A DNA stretch of 24,134 bases. Source: CAYVZZ01 sp964456185 (GTDB lineage Bacteria > Pseudomonadota > Gammaproteobacteria > Pseudomonadales > Alcanivoracaceae). Location: positions 1 to 24,134 of the forward strand of contig CAYVZZ010000023.1 of NCBI GenBank assembly GCA_964456185.1, written 5' to 3'. Positions 1-5,923 of the stretch are shown in pieces. Numbering within the stretch: the first letter of the stretch is position 1; the number at the start of each line of letters is the position of its first letter. The translations under genes were made by a program, and so were the position numbers. The notes under the pieces were generated by a model. It was not told the DNA's origin and ran no database searches. It worked only from the letters and a program-made list of their open reading frames with translations.

Positions 1-395
1 ATGGAACCCATGCGGCGCAGCTCGCGGGTGATGGCGCCACCGGATTCGGCTTTCCATTTCCAGATTTCGTCAATAAAGGCATCGCGACCCAAGTCGTGGC
101 GCTTTTTACCCTGAGCGGCCAAGCGGCGCTCGACCACCATTTGTGTGGCGATGCCGGCATGATCGGTGCCGACTTGCCATAAGGTGTTGTCGCCTTTCAT
201 ACGGTGCCAGCGTACCAAGGTATCCATGAGGGTGTCCTGAAAGGCGTGCCCCATGTGCAAGCTGCCGGTGACATTGGGCGGCGGAATCATGATGCTGAAA
301 GGTGAGCCTTTGCCGCTGGCTTTGAAATAACCGGCGTCTTCCCAATGTTGATACCAACGTTTTTCGATGGCATCTGGCTGATAGGTCTTGTCCAT
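1..395 (-). CDS. valS: Valine--tRNA ligase, N-terminal part (cut by the left edge)
   Basis: This is the class I aminoacyl-tRNA synthetase that charges tRNA-Val with valine in the cytoplasm. Only the first 131 residues are in the window. They begin MDKTYQPDAIEKRWYQHWE and contain the nucleotide-binding PPPNVTGSLHMGHAFQ segment with the HIGH-type signature HMGH at residues 47-50, then the ValS-typical GTDHAGIATQMVVER segment. The ATG at 395-393 matches the usual ValS start, and the N-terminus aligns without gaps in memory to E. coli ValS except for a short loop near residue 28. The editing domain, KMSKS loop and C-terminal coiled coil lie outside the window. It is the last of three co-directional genes, holC, a small hypothetical and valS, but has its own promoter 65-93 bases upstream. 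Identification is secure. Confidence 0.97.
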   Translation of the reverse strand, partial: MDKTYQPDAIEKRWYQHWEDAGYFKASGKGSPFSIMIPPPNVTGSLHMGHAFQDTLMDTLVRWHRMKGDNTLWQVGTDHAGIATQMVVERRLAAQGKKRHDLGRDAFIDEIWKWKAESGGAITRELRRMGS

Positions 396-459
396 GGTGT
401 CCAAATACTGTGTTGAAGGAAAAGAAAGGTGAGCAGGCGATAGGCTGCACGAAGGCGCG

Positions 460-488
460 ATTATAGCTTGAATGCGTGACGAATTCAC
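460..488 (-). promoter_or_regulatory. sigma70 promoter of valS
   Basis: Read on the minus strand, a perfect TATAAT (-10, plus-strand 460-465) is preceded by a 17-base spacer and GTGAAT (-35, plus-strand 483-488), which matches TTGACA at three central positions. The -10 is followed by CGCGCC, a GC-rich discriminator of the kind found at growth-rate and ppGpp-sensitive promoters. The expected start lies near plus-strand 453, giving a leader of roughly 55-60 bases before the valS ATG. The weak -35 is the main doubt. Confidence 0.7.
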
Positions 489-525
489 GGTCGCGGGCAA
501 GCTGTTGGGCGTTTGGTCGCGCGAT

Positions 526-1086
526 TTAAGAGGCGTCGTCGGCGCGCCGGTTGCGACGGTGCAGTGCCGCCGTGAGATGGACGCGCAAGGTTTGTTCTAT
601 GTGCGGTAAACAGGCGTTAATAACGTCGTCAACCAGATGGCTGATTTCGCTGTCGGTAAAGCGGGTGGCAGGCTGTTTGTCTGACGTCGCTTCAGTGCGG
701 CGCGATCGTTGTTGCTGCGATGTGTCGGTATTGGCGTCGGCAGCATGGCGCTTGGCCGATTGTACTTTAGGGTGTTGCAGAAACGGATTGATGCGCGAGG
801 CAAGGGCGTCCTTAACATCAGGTTTGCGGGGTGCTTCAGCTGTGCTGGGCGCGGTGTGGCGAGGTCGACGCGTCGCTTGTTTGGCCGACTTTCGGGGAGG
901 CGCTTGTTGAGGGCGCGCTGGCGTTTCTGGCTGTAACAATGGCAGTTGCTCTTCGTCCATAACACTATCGGCATCGGCTTTGAGCAAAGGCAGATTGTCT
1001 GCTTCGGTCGACTCGTCGCCAAGCAGGCTGTGTAAATTGTCCAAGTCATCCAGTAGATCTTGGCGATTGTCTGGTGTTTTTTTCAT
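526..1086 (-). CDS. Hypothetical protein between holC and valS, mostly disordered
   Basis: The function is not recognised. The 186-residue protein has three visible zones. An acidic N-terminus (about residues 1-55) begins with a short predicted helix, DLLDDLDNLHSLLGD, followed by two copies of a short motif, NLPLL and QLPLL, about 15 residues apart. A Pro/Arg/Lys/Ala-rich stretch (about 56-140) of low complexity is probably unstructured. The C-terminal helical segment (about 142-180) contains ISHLVDDVINACLPHIEQTL and ends in basic residues. There is no signal peptide or membrane segment. The ATG at 1086 has a minus-strand AAGAGG ribosome site about 8 bases upstream. As I recall, small acidic proteins of this layout sit between holC and valS in other Pseudomonas-like genomes, so the position may be conserved. 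QLPLL resembles the QL-x-L-F/L beta-clamp-binding peptide, which is only a suggestion given the neighbouring clamp-loader gene. Confidence 0.75.
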   Translation of the reverse strand: MKKTPDNRQDLLDDLDNLHSLLGDESTEADNLPLLKADADSVMDEEQLPLLQPETPARPQQAPPRKSAKQATRRPRHTAPSTAEAPRKPDVKDALASRINPFLQHPKVQSAKRHAADANTDTSQQQRSRRTEATSDKQPATRFTDSEISHLVDDVINACLPHIEQTLRVHLTAALHRRNRRADDAS

Positions 1087-1102
1087 TATAGAGCCTCTTT
1101 AT

Positions 1103-1121
1103 AGACGTTCCCTAAACGTCT
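1103..1121 (-). other. Short hairpin between holC and the hypothetical gene
   Basis: A 7-base-pair perfect inverted repeat, AGACGTT and AACGTCT with a 5-base loop, lies in the 54-base gap after holC. It has no T tract on the minus strand, so it is not a normal intrinsic terminator. A third copy of the core GACGTT follows at 1123-1128, so alternative pairings are possible. It could moderate expression of the downstream gene or protect the 3' end of holC mRNA; no evidence decides. Confidence 0.35.
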
Positions 1122-1140
1122 TGACGTTCATCTCAGTGAG

Positions 1141-1551
1141 TTATACGTCAAATTTCTTCATTTGATAACCACGTTGCTGGTAATACTGCCAACGCTGTCG
1201 TCCAGCGCGGCGGCTATCGTCACGCCCAATGATTGGCTCGACCACACGTTCAAAGCGGCCAAAAAAGTTAGGCGCTTCGGCTGCCAAGTTAACGAGTACA
1301 TCGTGTTGGTCGTCGGGTGCCTCGCCATGCCCTAATTGTATCGGTGCATTATCACCAATGGCATGGGGTAGAAAGCTGCCAGCCGGCTCGCACCATAGCC
1401 GCTCGTCGAGTTGTTTGCATTGCGTTGCGTCACAGCAATGAATGTATACGCGGCGTTGTTGTTTGTGGGCGGCACGCGCCAATCGACCCACCAGATCAAA
1501 CAGTGCGCTGTCGCCATCGGCCTTGCTTATATAAAAAAATACTTCGGTCAT
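1141..1551 (-). CDS. holC: DNA polymerase III subunit chi
   Basis: Chi is the accessory clamp-loader subunit that, with psi, links the DNA polymerase III holoenzyme to single-stranded-DNA-binding protein. The product is 136 residues, close to the roughly 147 of E. coli. It starts MTEVFFYISKADGDSALFDL, the typical beta-strand opening of the family, and carries the central Rossmann-like pattern with RVYIHCCDATQCKQLDERLW and the region PAGSFLPHAIGDNAPIQLG, followed by the DVLVNLAAEAPNFFGRFERVVEPI segment conserved in HolC. I chose the ATG at 1551 rather than the upstream ATG at 1593 because the family begins at this point and the extra 14 residues have no counterpart. It is followed by the hypothetical gene and valS in the same direction, as in other gammaproteobacteria, but pepA, its usual upstream partner, is absent. 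Confidence 0.93.
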   Translation of the reverse strand: MTEVFFYISKADGDSALFDLVGRLARAAHKQQRRVYIHCCDATQCKQLDERLWCEPAGSFLPHAIGDNAPIQLGHGEAPDDQHDVLVNLAAEAPNFFGRFERVVEPIIGRDDSRRAGRQRWQYYQQRGYQMKKFDV

Positions 1552-1655
1552 AACGCCACTATTGTGAAGGGTAAAAGTACTTGCACTGATCAAGGTAATG
1601 TTTTGTTACCAATAGAGCAATCGCCAGCGGGAAGAATTTTGCCCCCGCGTCAGGT

Positions 1656-1661
1656 TACAAT
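1656..1661 (+). promoter_or_regulatory. Possible -10 element for lptF-lptG
   Basis: The 146-base divergent gap between holC and lptF must serve both directions. The only good hexamer I see for the lptF direction is TACAAT at 1656-1661, 37 bases before the lptF start; no clear -35 stands 16-18 bases upstream. The same gap holds small inverted repeats (GGTAA/TTACC at 1594-1610 and GCGGG/CCCGC at 1627-1648) that could be protein sites. No clear promoter for holC was found. Confidence 0.3.
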
Positions 1662-1697
1662 GGTCACACTTTCCTTTGCTTTACTGGCGGATATTCG

Positions 1698-2816
1698 TTG
1701 GTTCTCGATCGTTACATCCATCGACAATTGTTTAGCACCACTATCGTCATCGGCTTTGTGTTGACGCTGGTAATGGTGGGCGGGCGCTTTATTCGATACC
1801 TGTCGCACGCAGCCAGTGGCGATATCGCTGCCGATGCAGTGTTTAAAGTGCTGATTTTGCGGCTGCCCGAGTTTATGCAGATGCTGCTGCCTTTGGCTTT
1901 GTTTATCGGTATTTTGCTGGTATTCGGTCGCATGTATGTGGACAACGAAATGGCTGCATTGCGAGCGGGTGGTGTTGGCCCTTGGCGTGATGCCCGAACC
2001 GTATTATTGCCGATTATCTGCATGACCGTACTGATGGGCTGTTTTAGCATGTGGCTCTCGCCCACGGGCGATCGCGAGGCAAAACGGGTATATAACGCTC
2101 AAGCATCTCGCTCGGTGCTGGAGTTGGTGACGCCGGGGCGTTTTTTGGTGCGCGGTAGCGATGATTCGTACCGGGCAATTTATGCGGGCGGCGTCGATCG
2201 CGAAGCGGGCGTGCTAACCGATTTGTTCATTACCGAAACGCGCTATGGCAGTGACGATAAATCGTCGGAAGTGATGACGGTGCGCGCCGCAGAAGGGCAT
2301 ATCGAAACGCATGACAATGATATTAGTTATTTGGTGCTAAAGGATGGCTACCAATACCGTGGCCGCCCCGGTGATGCTGACTATACGGTAATGGCGTTTG
2401 ATAGAGCTGAAGTACGTATCGATAAACGCGAGAATGCTGCCAGGCCGCCGCTGGTGCGGGGCTGGGATACGAGCAAGCTGCTGCAATCGGATCGTCCCGA
2501 AGCGATTGCCGAGTGGCAGTGGCGTTTGGCACTTATTATTATGACGCCGTTGATGGCGCTGTTGGCCATTCCCATGGCCAAAGTAAACCCGCGACAGGGG
2601 CGTTTTAACCGCCTGATCCCCGCACTATTCCTGTATTTGTTGTATTTCGGCATGTTGATGACAGTGCGTAGTTGGATTGCCGATCATGACGGGCCGATTC
2701 CTTATTACCTCAATTTAATGTGGGTGCATTTCGCTGCTGCCTTGGTGGTGGCCGGTATCTACCTGTGGCCGGTGTGCCAGCGTCTGCTTAGGCAGCGCAA
2801 GGCGGTGGCCGCATGA
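1698..2816 (+). CDS. lptF: LPS export ABC transporter permease LptF
   Basis: LptF pairs with LptG and the ATPase LptB to extract lipopolysaccharide from the inner membrane and feed it to the LptC-LptA bridge. The 372-residue protein has the YjgP/YjgQ layout. Three N-terminal membrane helices lie at about residues 14-34, 48-77 and 100-122, a periplasmic jellyroll-like domain spans about 125-265, and three C-terminal helices follow in about 272-362. The segment EMAALRAGGVG after helix 2 is the typical cytoplasmic coupling region facing LptB. Translation appears to start at TTG 1698, with GGCGGA about 6 bases upstream. The N-terminus VLDRYIHRQLFSTT then matches the family's usual RYLxRE-type opening, and no ATG fits. 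It overlaps lptG by 4 bases (ATGA), implying coupled translation of the two permease halves. Confidence 0.95.
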   Translation: MVLDRYIHRQLFSTTIVIGFVLTLVMVGGRFIRYLSHAASGDIAADAVFKVLILRLPEFMQMLLPLALFIGILLVFGRMYVDNEMAALRAGGVGPWRDARTVLLPIICMTVLMGCFSMWLSPTGDREAKRVYNAQASRSVLELVTPGRFLVRGSDDSYRAIYAGGVDREAGVLTDLFITETRYGSDDKSSEVMTVRAAEGHIETHDNDISYLVLKDGYQYRGRPGDADYTVMAFDRAEVRIDKRENAARPPLVRGWDTSKLLQSDRPEAIAEWQWRLALIIMTPLMALLAIPMAKVNPRQGRFNRLIPALFLYLLYFGMLMTVRSWIADHDGPIPYYLNLMWVHFAAALVVAGIYLWPVCQRLLRQRKAVAA

Positions 2817-3877
2817 AGCTGATTCGCAGTTACGTGTTTCGTGCCGTGTTTGTGCCGGCATTAACCTGCAGCCTTTTATTGGTGGGGCTGGACGGCCTGT
2901 TTCGGTTTGTCGATGAGGTGCAAAGCTTGGGCGGAAATTACCAGGCGCTGCAAGCATTGCAATATACGTTAACGATTATGCCGGCGCGCTTTACGCTCTT
3001 TTTGCCCATTGCATTACTGCTGGGTTCATTGTTTGGGCTGGGGCTGCTGGCTAATAGCAGTGAGCTGATTGTCATACGCACGGCGGGGCCCTCGCTGCTG
3101 CGGCTCTGCTGGATGATCTTGCGGCCGGTCATCGTGTTATTGCTGGTGGGTATGCTGGTGGGCGAGTTTGTGGCGCCCTATGCCAAGCAGGTGGCTGAAA
3201 GTAATCGCACTATCCAGCAGGGAGGCGGTGAAATAATGCGCTCTGACTATGGCTTTTGGATGCGGCAAGGCGGCGAGTTTGTGCATATTAATGCGGTACA
3301 GCCCAGCGGCGTGATCTATGGCGTAACTCGCTTGATATTTAACCAAAAGCATCAGTTGGTAGAAAGCCAGTTTATCAAGCGCGGTCTTTATCAGGGCGAT
3401 GGCAATTGGATGTTGCATGGAGTGGAAGGGTCGAAAATGACGCCTGAGCAGGTCACTACCTATCAGCGTCAGGGCGAGTTGTGGCACAACGCTTTAACGC
3501 CAGATAAGTTGTCCATCGCGATTGTTGACCCGAAAGACTTGTCGTTAACGCGTCAATGGCAGTATGCGCAATATCTGCAAAAGCAGGACTTAACGGCCGA
3601 TGCCTATTTATTGTCATTTTGGCAGAAGCTGTTTATGCCGATAGCCACTATTGGCATGGTGCTGATTGCGATGTCGTTTATTTTTGGTCCCCTGCGTGAA
3701 ATTAGCATGGGCGCGCGCTTAACCGCCGGTATTATTGCGGGTTTAATTTTTCATTACGGCCAGCAATTTTTTGGTAATTTGAGTTTGGTTTTTAACACCT
3801 CACCCTTCATTGCCGGTGCGCTGCCTGCCCTGTTGTGTGTAATCGTTGGTGTCTGGGCGCTAAGGCGGGTTCGCTAG
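2813..3877 (+). CDS. lptG: LPS export ABC transporter permease LptG
   Basis: LptG is the second membrane subunit of the LptB2FG exporter. The 354-residue length is close to the 360 of E. coli LptG. It begins MKLIRSYVFRAVFVPALTCS, with membrane helices near residues 12-32, 50-80 and 96-121. The coupling segment ELIVIRTAGPS (about 84-94) precedes helix 3. A periplasmic domain spans about 130-265, and three C-terminal helices follow. The ATG lies inside the end of lptF, with AAGGCGGTGG as ribosome site. Its stop lies only 10 bases before the -35 of the rpsB promoter and no terminator separates them, so transcripts of lptFG probably read into rpsB. LptG being next to rpsB is not the arrangement I know from E. 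coli or Pseudomonas. Confidence 0.95.
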   Translation: MKLIRSYVFRAVFVPALTCSLLLVGLDGLFRFVDEVQSLGGNYQALQALQYTLTIMPARFTLFLPIALLLGSLFGLGLLANSSELIVIRTAGPSLLRLCWMILRPVIVLLLVGMLVGEFVAPYAKQVAESNRTIQQGGGEIMRSDYGFWMRQGGEFVHINAVQPSGVIYGVTRLIFNQKHQLVESQFIKRGLYQGDGNWMLHGVEGSKMTPEQVTTYQRQGELWHNALTPDKLSIAIVDPKDLSLTRQWQYAQYLQKQDLTADAYLLSFWQKLFMPIATIGMVLIAMSFIFGPLREISMGARLTAGIIAGLIFHYGQQFFGNLSLVFNTSPFIAGALPALLCVIVGVWALRRVR

Positions 3878-3887
3878 TCATTTTTCG

Positions 3888-3916
3888 TTGTTTGTGGGTG
3901 GCGTTTGTGGTATAAA
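3888..3916 (+). promoter_or_regulatory. sigma70 promoter of rpsB-tsf
   Basis: TTGTTT (-35, 3888-3893) and TATAAA (-10, 3911-3916) are spaced by exactly 17 bases. The -10 is followed by TGCGCGCCCG, a strongly GC-rich discriminator typical of stringently controlled ribosomal promoters. Transcription would start near 3923, giving a leader of roughly 135 bases before rpsB. Confidence 0.75.
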
Positions 3917-3930
3917 TGCGCGCCCGTCGA

Positions 3931-4056
3931 CGTGTGTCTGCGGTAAATACACACACCTTTCAACAACGCGGTTTCGGGTGCCTTGTCGTGACGGTCGTCG
4001 CGCTGGGTTGGAACAGCGGAAAGGTGGAGGCCAAACCCAAACTGGAGAAATCTAAA
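3931..4056 (+). promoter_or_regulatory. Structured leader of rpsB, candidate S2 autoregulatory site
   Basis: The leader folds by eye into two elements. The first is a small hairpin, GTGTGT (3932-3937) with ACACAC (3949-3954 or 3951-3956). The second is a longer interrupted stem: GGTTT (3970-3974) pairs AAACC (4033-4037), GG (3976-3977) pairs CC (4031-4032), and GCCTT (3980-3984) pairs AAGGT (4021-4025). Inside it, CGCTG (4001-4005) pairs CAGCG (4014-4018) around the loop GGTTGGAA. The closing stem ends just before the GGAG ribosome site at 4044-4047. In E. coli, S2 represses rpsB-tsf through a conserved rpsB 5' leader; I infer the same role here from position and foldability, not from a covariance match. 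Confidence 0.55.
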
Positions 4057-4812
4057 ATGGCAAACGTAACAATGCGCGATATGCTGAAAGCCGGTGTGCA
4101 TTTCGGTCACCAAACGCGCTACTGGAACCCGAAAATGAAGCCCTTTATTTTCGGTTCACGCAATAAAATTCATATTGTTAACCTGGAAAAAACGCTGCCG
4201 TTGTTTAACGACGCGCTAACCTACGTTAACAAGCTAGCTGCCAGCAACAACAAAATTTTGTTTGTTGGTACCAAACGCGCTGCTCAAAAATCCATTCGTG
4301 AAGAAGCCGCTCGCTGTGGCATGCCCTATGTCGACCACCGCTGGTTGGGCGGCATGCTGACCAACTGGAAAACGCTGCGTCAGTCCATTAAGCGTTACCG
4401 CGATCTGCAGGCTCAATCTGAAGACGGCACTTTCGACAAGTTGACCAAGAAAGAAGCCCTGATGAGCCGTCGTGAAATGGAAAAGCTAGAGCGCTCCATT
4501 GGCGGCATTAAAGACATGGGCGGTTTGCCTGATGCACTGTTTATTATCGACGTAGACAGCGAAGACATCGCCGTTAAAGAAGCGCGTAAGCTGGGCATCC
4601 CGGTGATCGCCGTTGTCGATACCAACTCTGACCCTGACGGCGTAGATTACATCATTCCCGGTAACGATGACGCCATTCGTGCGATTCAGTTGTATACGCG
4701 CGCTATTGCCGACACCGTGTTGGAAGGTCGCGAATACGCGAACAACAACGCCGGTGCTTCCGAGCAAAATGGCTTCGTCGAAGTAACCGAAGAAGAGCCG
4801 GCCGCCAAATAA
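4057..4812 (+). CDS. rpsB: 30S ribosomal protein S2
   Basis: S2 is a late-assembling protein of the small ribosomal subunit that contacts S1 and the 16S rRNA near the mRNA exit. The 251-residue product begins MANVTMRDMLKAGVHFGHQT and carries the family signatures GVHFGHQTRYWNPKMKPFIFG, the WLGGMLTNWKT segment, the coiled-coil region KKEALMSRREMEKLERS, and the C-terminal PDALFIIDVDSEDIAVKEARKLGIPVIAVVDTNSDPDGVDYIIPGNDDA. I chose ATG 4057 because it has a GGAG site 9 bases upstream and matches the S2 N-terminus; the open frame extends further upstream only through the leader. It is followed by tsf, its conserved partner, after a hairpin that may reduce read-through. Confidence 0.98.
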   Translation: MANVTMRDMLKAGVHFGHQTRYWNPKMKPFIFGSRNKIHIVNLEKTLPLFNDALTYVNKLAASNNKILFVGTKRAAQKSIREEAARCGMPYVDHRWLGGMLTNWKTLRQSIKRYRDLQAQSEDGTFDKLTKKEALMSRREMEKLERSIGGIKDMGGLPDALFIIDVDSEDIAVKEARKLGIPVIAVVDTNSDPDGVDYIIPGNDDAIRAIQLYTRAIADTVLEGREYANNNAGASEQNGFVEVTEEEPAAK

Positions 4813-4837
4813 AGGCACGCCGCCTCCGTACAAAAAG

Positions 4838-4863
4838 ACCGGCACCGATGGGTGCCGGTTTTC
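4838..4863 (+). terminator. Intrinsic terminator or attenuator between rpsB and tsf
   Basis: A 9-base-pair perfect GC-rich stem, ACCGGCACC (4838-4846) with GGTGCCGGT (4851-4859) and a GATG loop, is followed by a short TTT (4860-4862) and preceded by an A tract. The T tract is short, so partial termination is more likely than a complete stop. That would let S2 be made in excess over, or independently of, EF-Ts. No separate tsf promoter was seen in the remaining 26 bases. Confidence 0.8.
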
Positions 4864-4889
4864 CTGACACTTAATTTTGGAGAAGACGC

Positions 4890-5768
4890 ATGGCTGCTGT
4901 TACTGCTGCTTTGGTAAAGGAACTGCGTGAGCGCACCGGGCTTGGCATGATGGAATGCAAAAAAGCGTTGGTGGCTGCGGATGCAGACATTGAAAAAGCA
5001 ATCGAAGATTTGCGTAAAGCCGGTCAGGCCAAAGCGGCCAAGAAAGCCGGTCGTACTGCCGCTGAAGGCATCATCGTGGCGAAAGTATCCGACGATGGTA
5101 AAGAAGGCGTGCTGGTAGAAATCAATTCAGAAACCGATTTTGTTGCCCGTGATGACAACTTCTTGGCATTCGCCGACAAGGTAGGTGATCAAGTATTGGC
5201 GAGCGATGTAACCGACGCGGCCAAAATTGGCGATTTGGAGTTAGATGGCAGCACCATCGAAACCACTCGCCAGTCTCTGGTTCAAAAGATTGGTGAAAAC
5301 GTTCAGATTCGCCGCATGGAGCGCATCAAGGCTGAGTCTGCCCTAGGTGCTTATGTACACGGCGGTCGGATCGGTGCCCTGGTTGCCCTCAAAGGCGGTG
5401 GCGATACCGAGCTGGGTAAAGAAATCGCCATGCACGTGGCCGCCATTGCACCGATGGTCGTGCGCGGTGAAGATGTGCCTGCCGACAAGCTGGAAAAAGA
5501 GAAAGAAATTATCCGTGCTCAGCCTGATATGGAAGGCAAGCCCGCTGAAATCGTCGAGAAGATTTTGGTTGGCCGCATCAACAAGTTCCTCAAGGAAGTG
5601 AGCTTGAACAACCAGCCTTTCGTTAAGAACCCGGATCAAACCGTTGGTAAGCTGGCGGCAGAAGCCGGTGCCGAAGTCGACACCTTTGCTCGCCTAGTTG
5701 TAGGTGAAGGGATCGAAAAGGAAGAAGTGGATTTCGCTGAAGAAGTGAAAGCACAAGCCGGTCTTTGA
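4890..5768 (+). CDS. tsf: Elongation factor Ts
   Basis: EF-Ts is the guanine nucleotide exchange factor that recycles EF-Tu. The protein has 292 residues (283 in E. coli). The N-terminal UBA-like domain, about residues 1-55, holds LVKELRERTGLGMMECKKAL. The core contains the diagnostic motif ETDFVARDDNF at about residues 80-90, whose Asp-Phe pair inserts into EF-Tu to displace magnesium. The two core subdomains follow, with GKPAEIVEKILVGRINKFLKE and the coiled-coil-like C-terminal part. The ATG at 4890 has TGGAGA 7 bases upstream. It shares the rpsB promoter through the attenuator-like hairpin and is closed off by a strong terminator, so rpsB-tsf forms a two-gene unit. Confidence 0.98.
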   Translation: MAAVTAALVKELRERTGLGMMECKKALVAADADIEKAIEDLRKAGQAKAAKKAGRTAAEGIIVAKVSDDGKEGVLVEINSETDFVARDDNFLAFADKVGDQVLASDVTDAAKIGDLELDGSTIETTRQSLVQKIGENVQIRRMERIKAESALGAYVHGGRIGALVALKGGGDTELGKEIAMHVAAIAPMVVRGEDVPADKLEKEKEIIRAQPDMEGKPAEIVEKILVGRINKFLKEVSLNNQPFVKNPDQTVGKLAAEAGAEVDTFARLVVGEGIEKEEVDFAEEVKAQAGL

Positions 5769-5775
5769 TCGTGAT

Positions 5776-5796
5776 ACATCGGCAGTAAGCCGATGT
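5776..5796 (+). other. Perfect hairpin just after tsf
   Basis: ACATCGGC (5776-5783) and GCCGATGT (5789-5796) form an 8-base-pair stem with an AGTAA loop, 7 bases after the tsf stop. It has no T tract and is followed within 3 bases by the real terminator hairpin. It may stabilise the tsf 3' end against exonucleases. Confidence 0.6.
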
Positions 5797-5798
5797 GG

Positions 5799-5839
5799 AA
5801 AACGCCTTGCCGACCAGATTACTGGGGTGAGGCGTTTTT
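5799..5839 (+). terminator. Rho-independent terminator of rpsB-tsf
   Basis: AAAACGCCT (5799-5807) pairs with AGGCGTTTT (5830-5838), followed by a further T. The 22-base loop contains an inner CCAG/CTGG hairpin (5814-5817 with 5822-5825). The symmetrical A and T tracts could also act on transcription from the opposite side. Confidence 0.85.
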
Positions 5840-5844
5840 GTATA

Positions 5845-5882
5845 TTGTCGCAAGGAAGCTGTTAGTATACGCAATGTAAAAT
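5845..5882 (+). promoter_or_regulatory. Probable promoter region of the pyrH transcription unit
   Basis: A strong terminator ends the tsf unit at 5839, so pyrH needs a promoter in the next 84 bases. Candidates are weak: TTGTCG (5845-5850) with TATACG (5866-5871) at a short 15-base spacing, or TAAAAT (5877-5882), which follows TG and precedes a GC-rich stretch but has no good -35. I cannot choose between them by eye. Confidence 0.35.
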
Positions 5883-5923
5883 AGGCGCGGTGTACGAAAG
5901 CGCAGTGTGAGAAAGGAGACGAT

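Noticed and set aside
106..450. Open frame of 114 codons antisense-frame to valS
   Set aside because: It overlaps the valS coding region in another frame, has Arg/His-rich composition typical of shadow frames, and matches no family I know.
551..910. Plus-strand open frame opposite the hypothetical gene
   Set aside because: Both strands are open here because of biased composition. The minus-strand frame has a ribosome site, fits the holC-valS gap and has a sensible acidic-basic layout; the plus-strand frame has neither.
3916..4056. N-terminal extension of rpsB by 47 residues
   Set aside because: It runs through the -10 element and the structured leader; S2 proteins start at MANVTMRDML-like sequence and a good ribosome site precedes ATG 4057.
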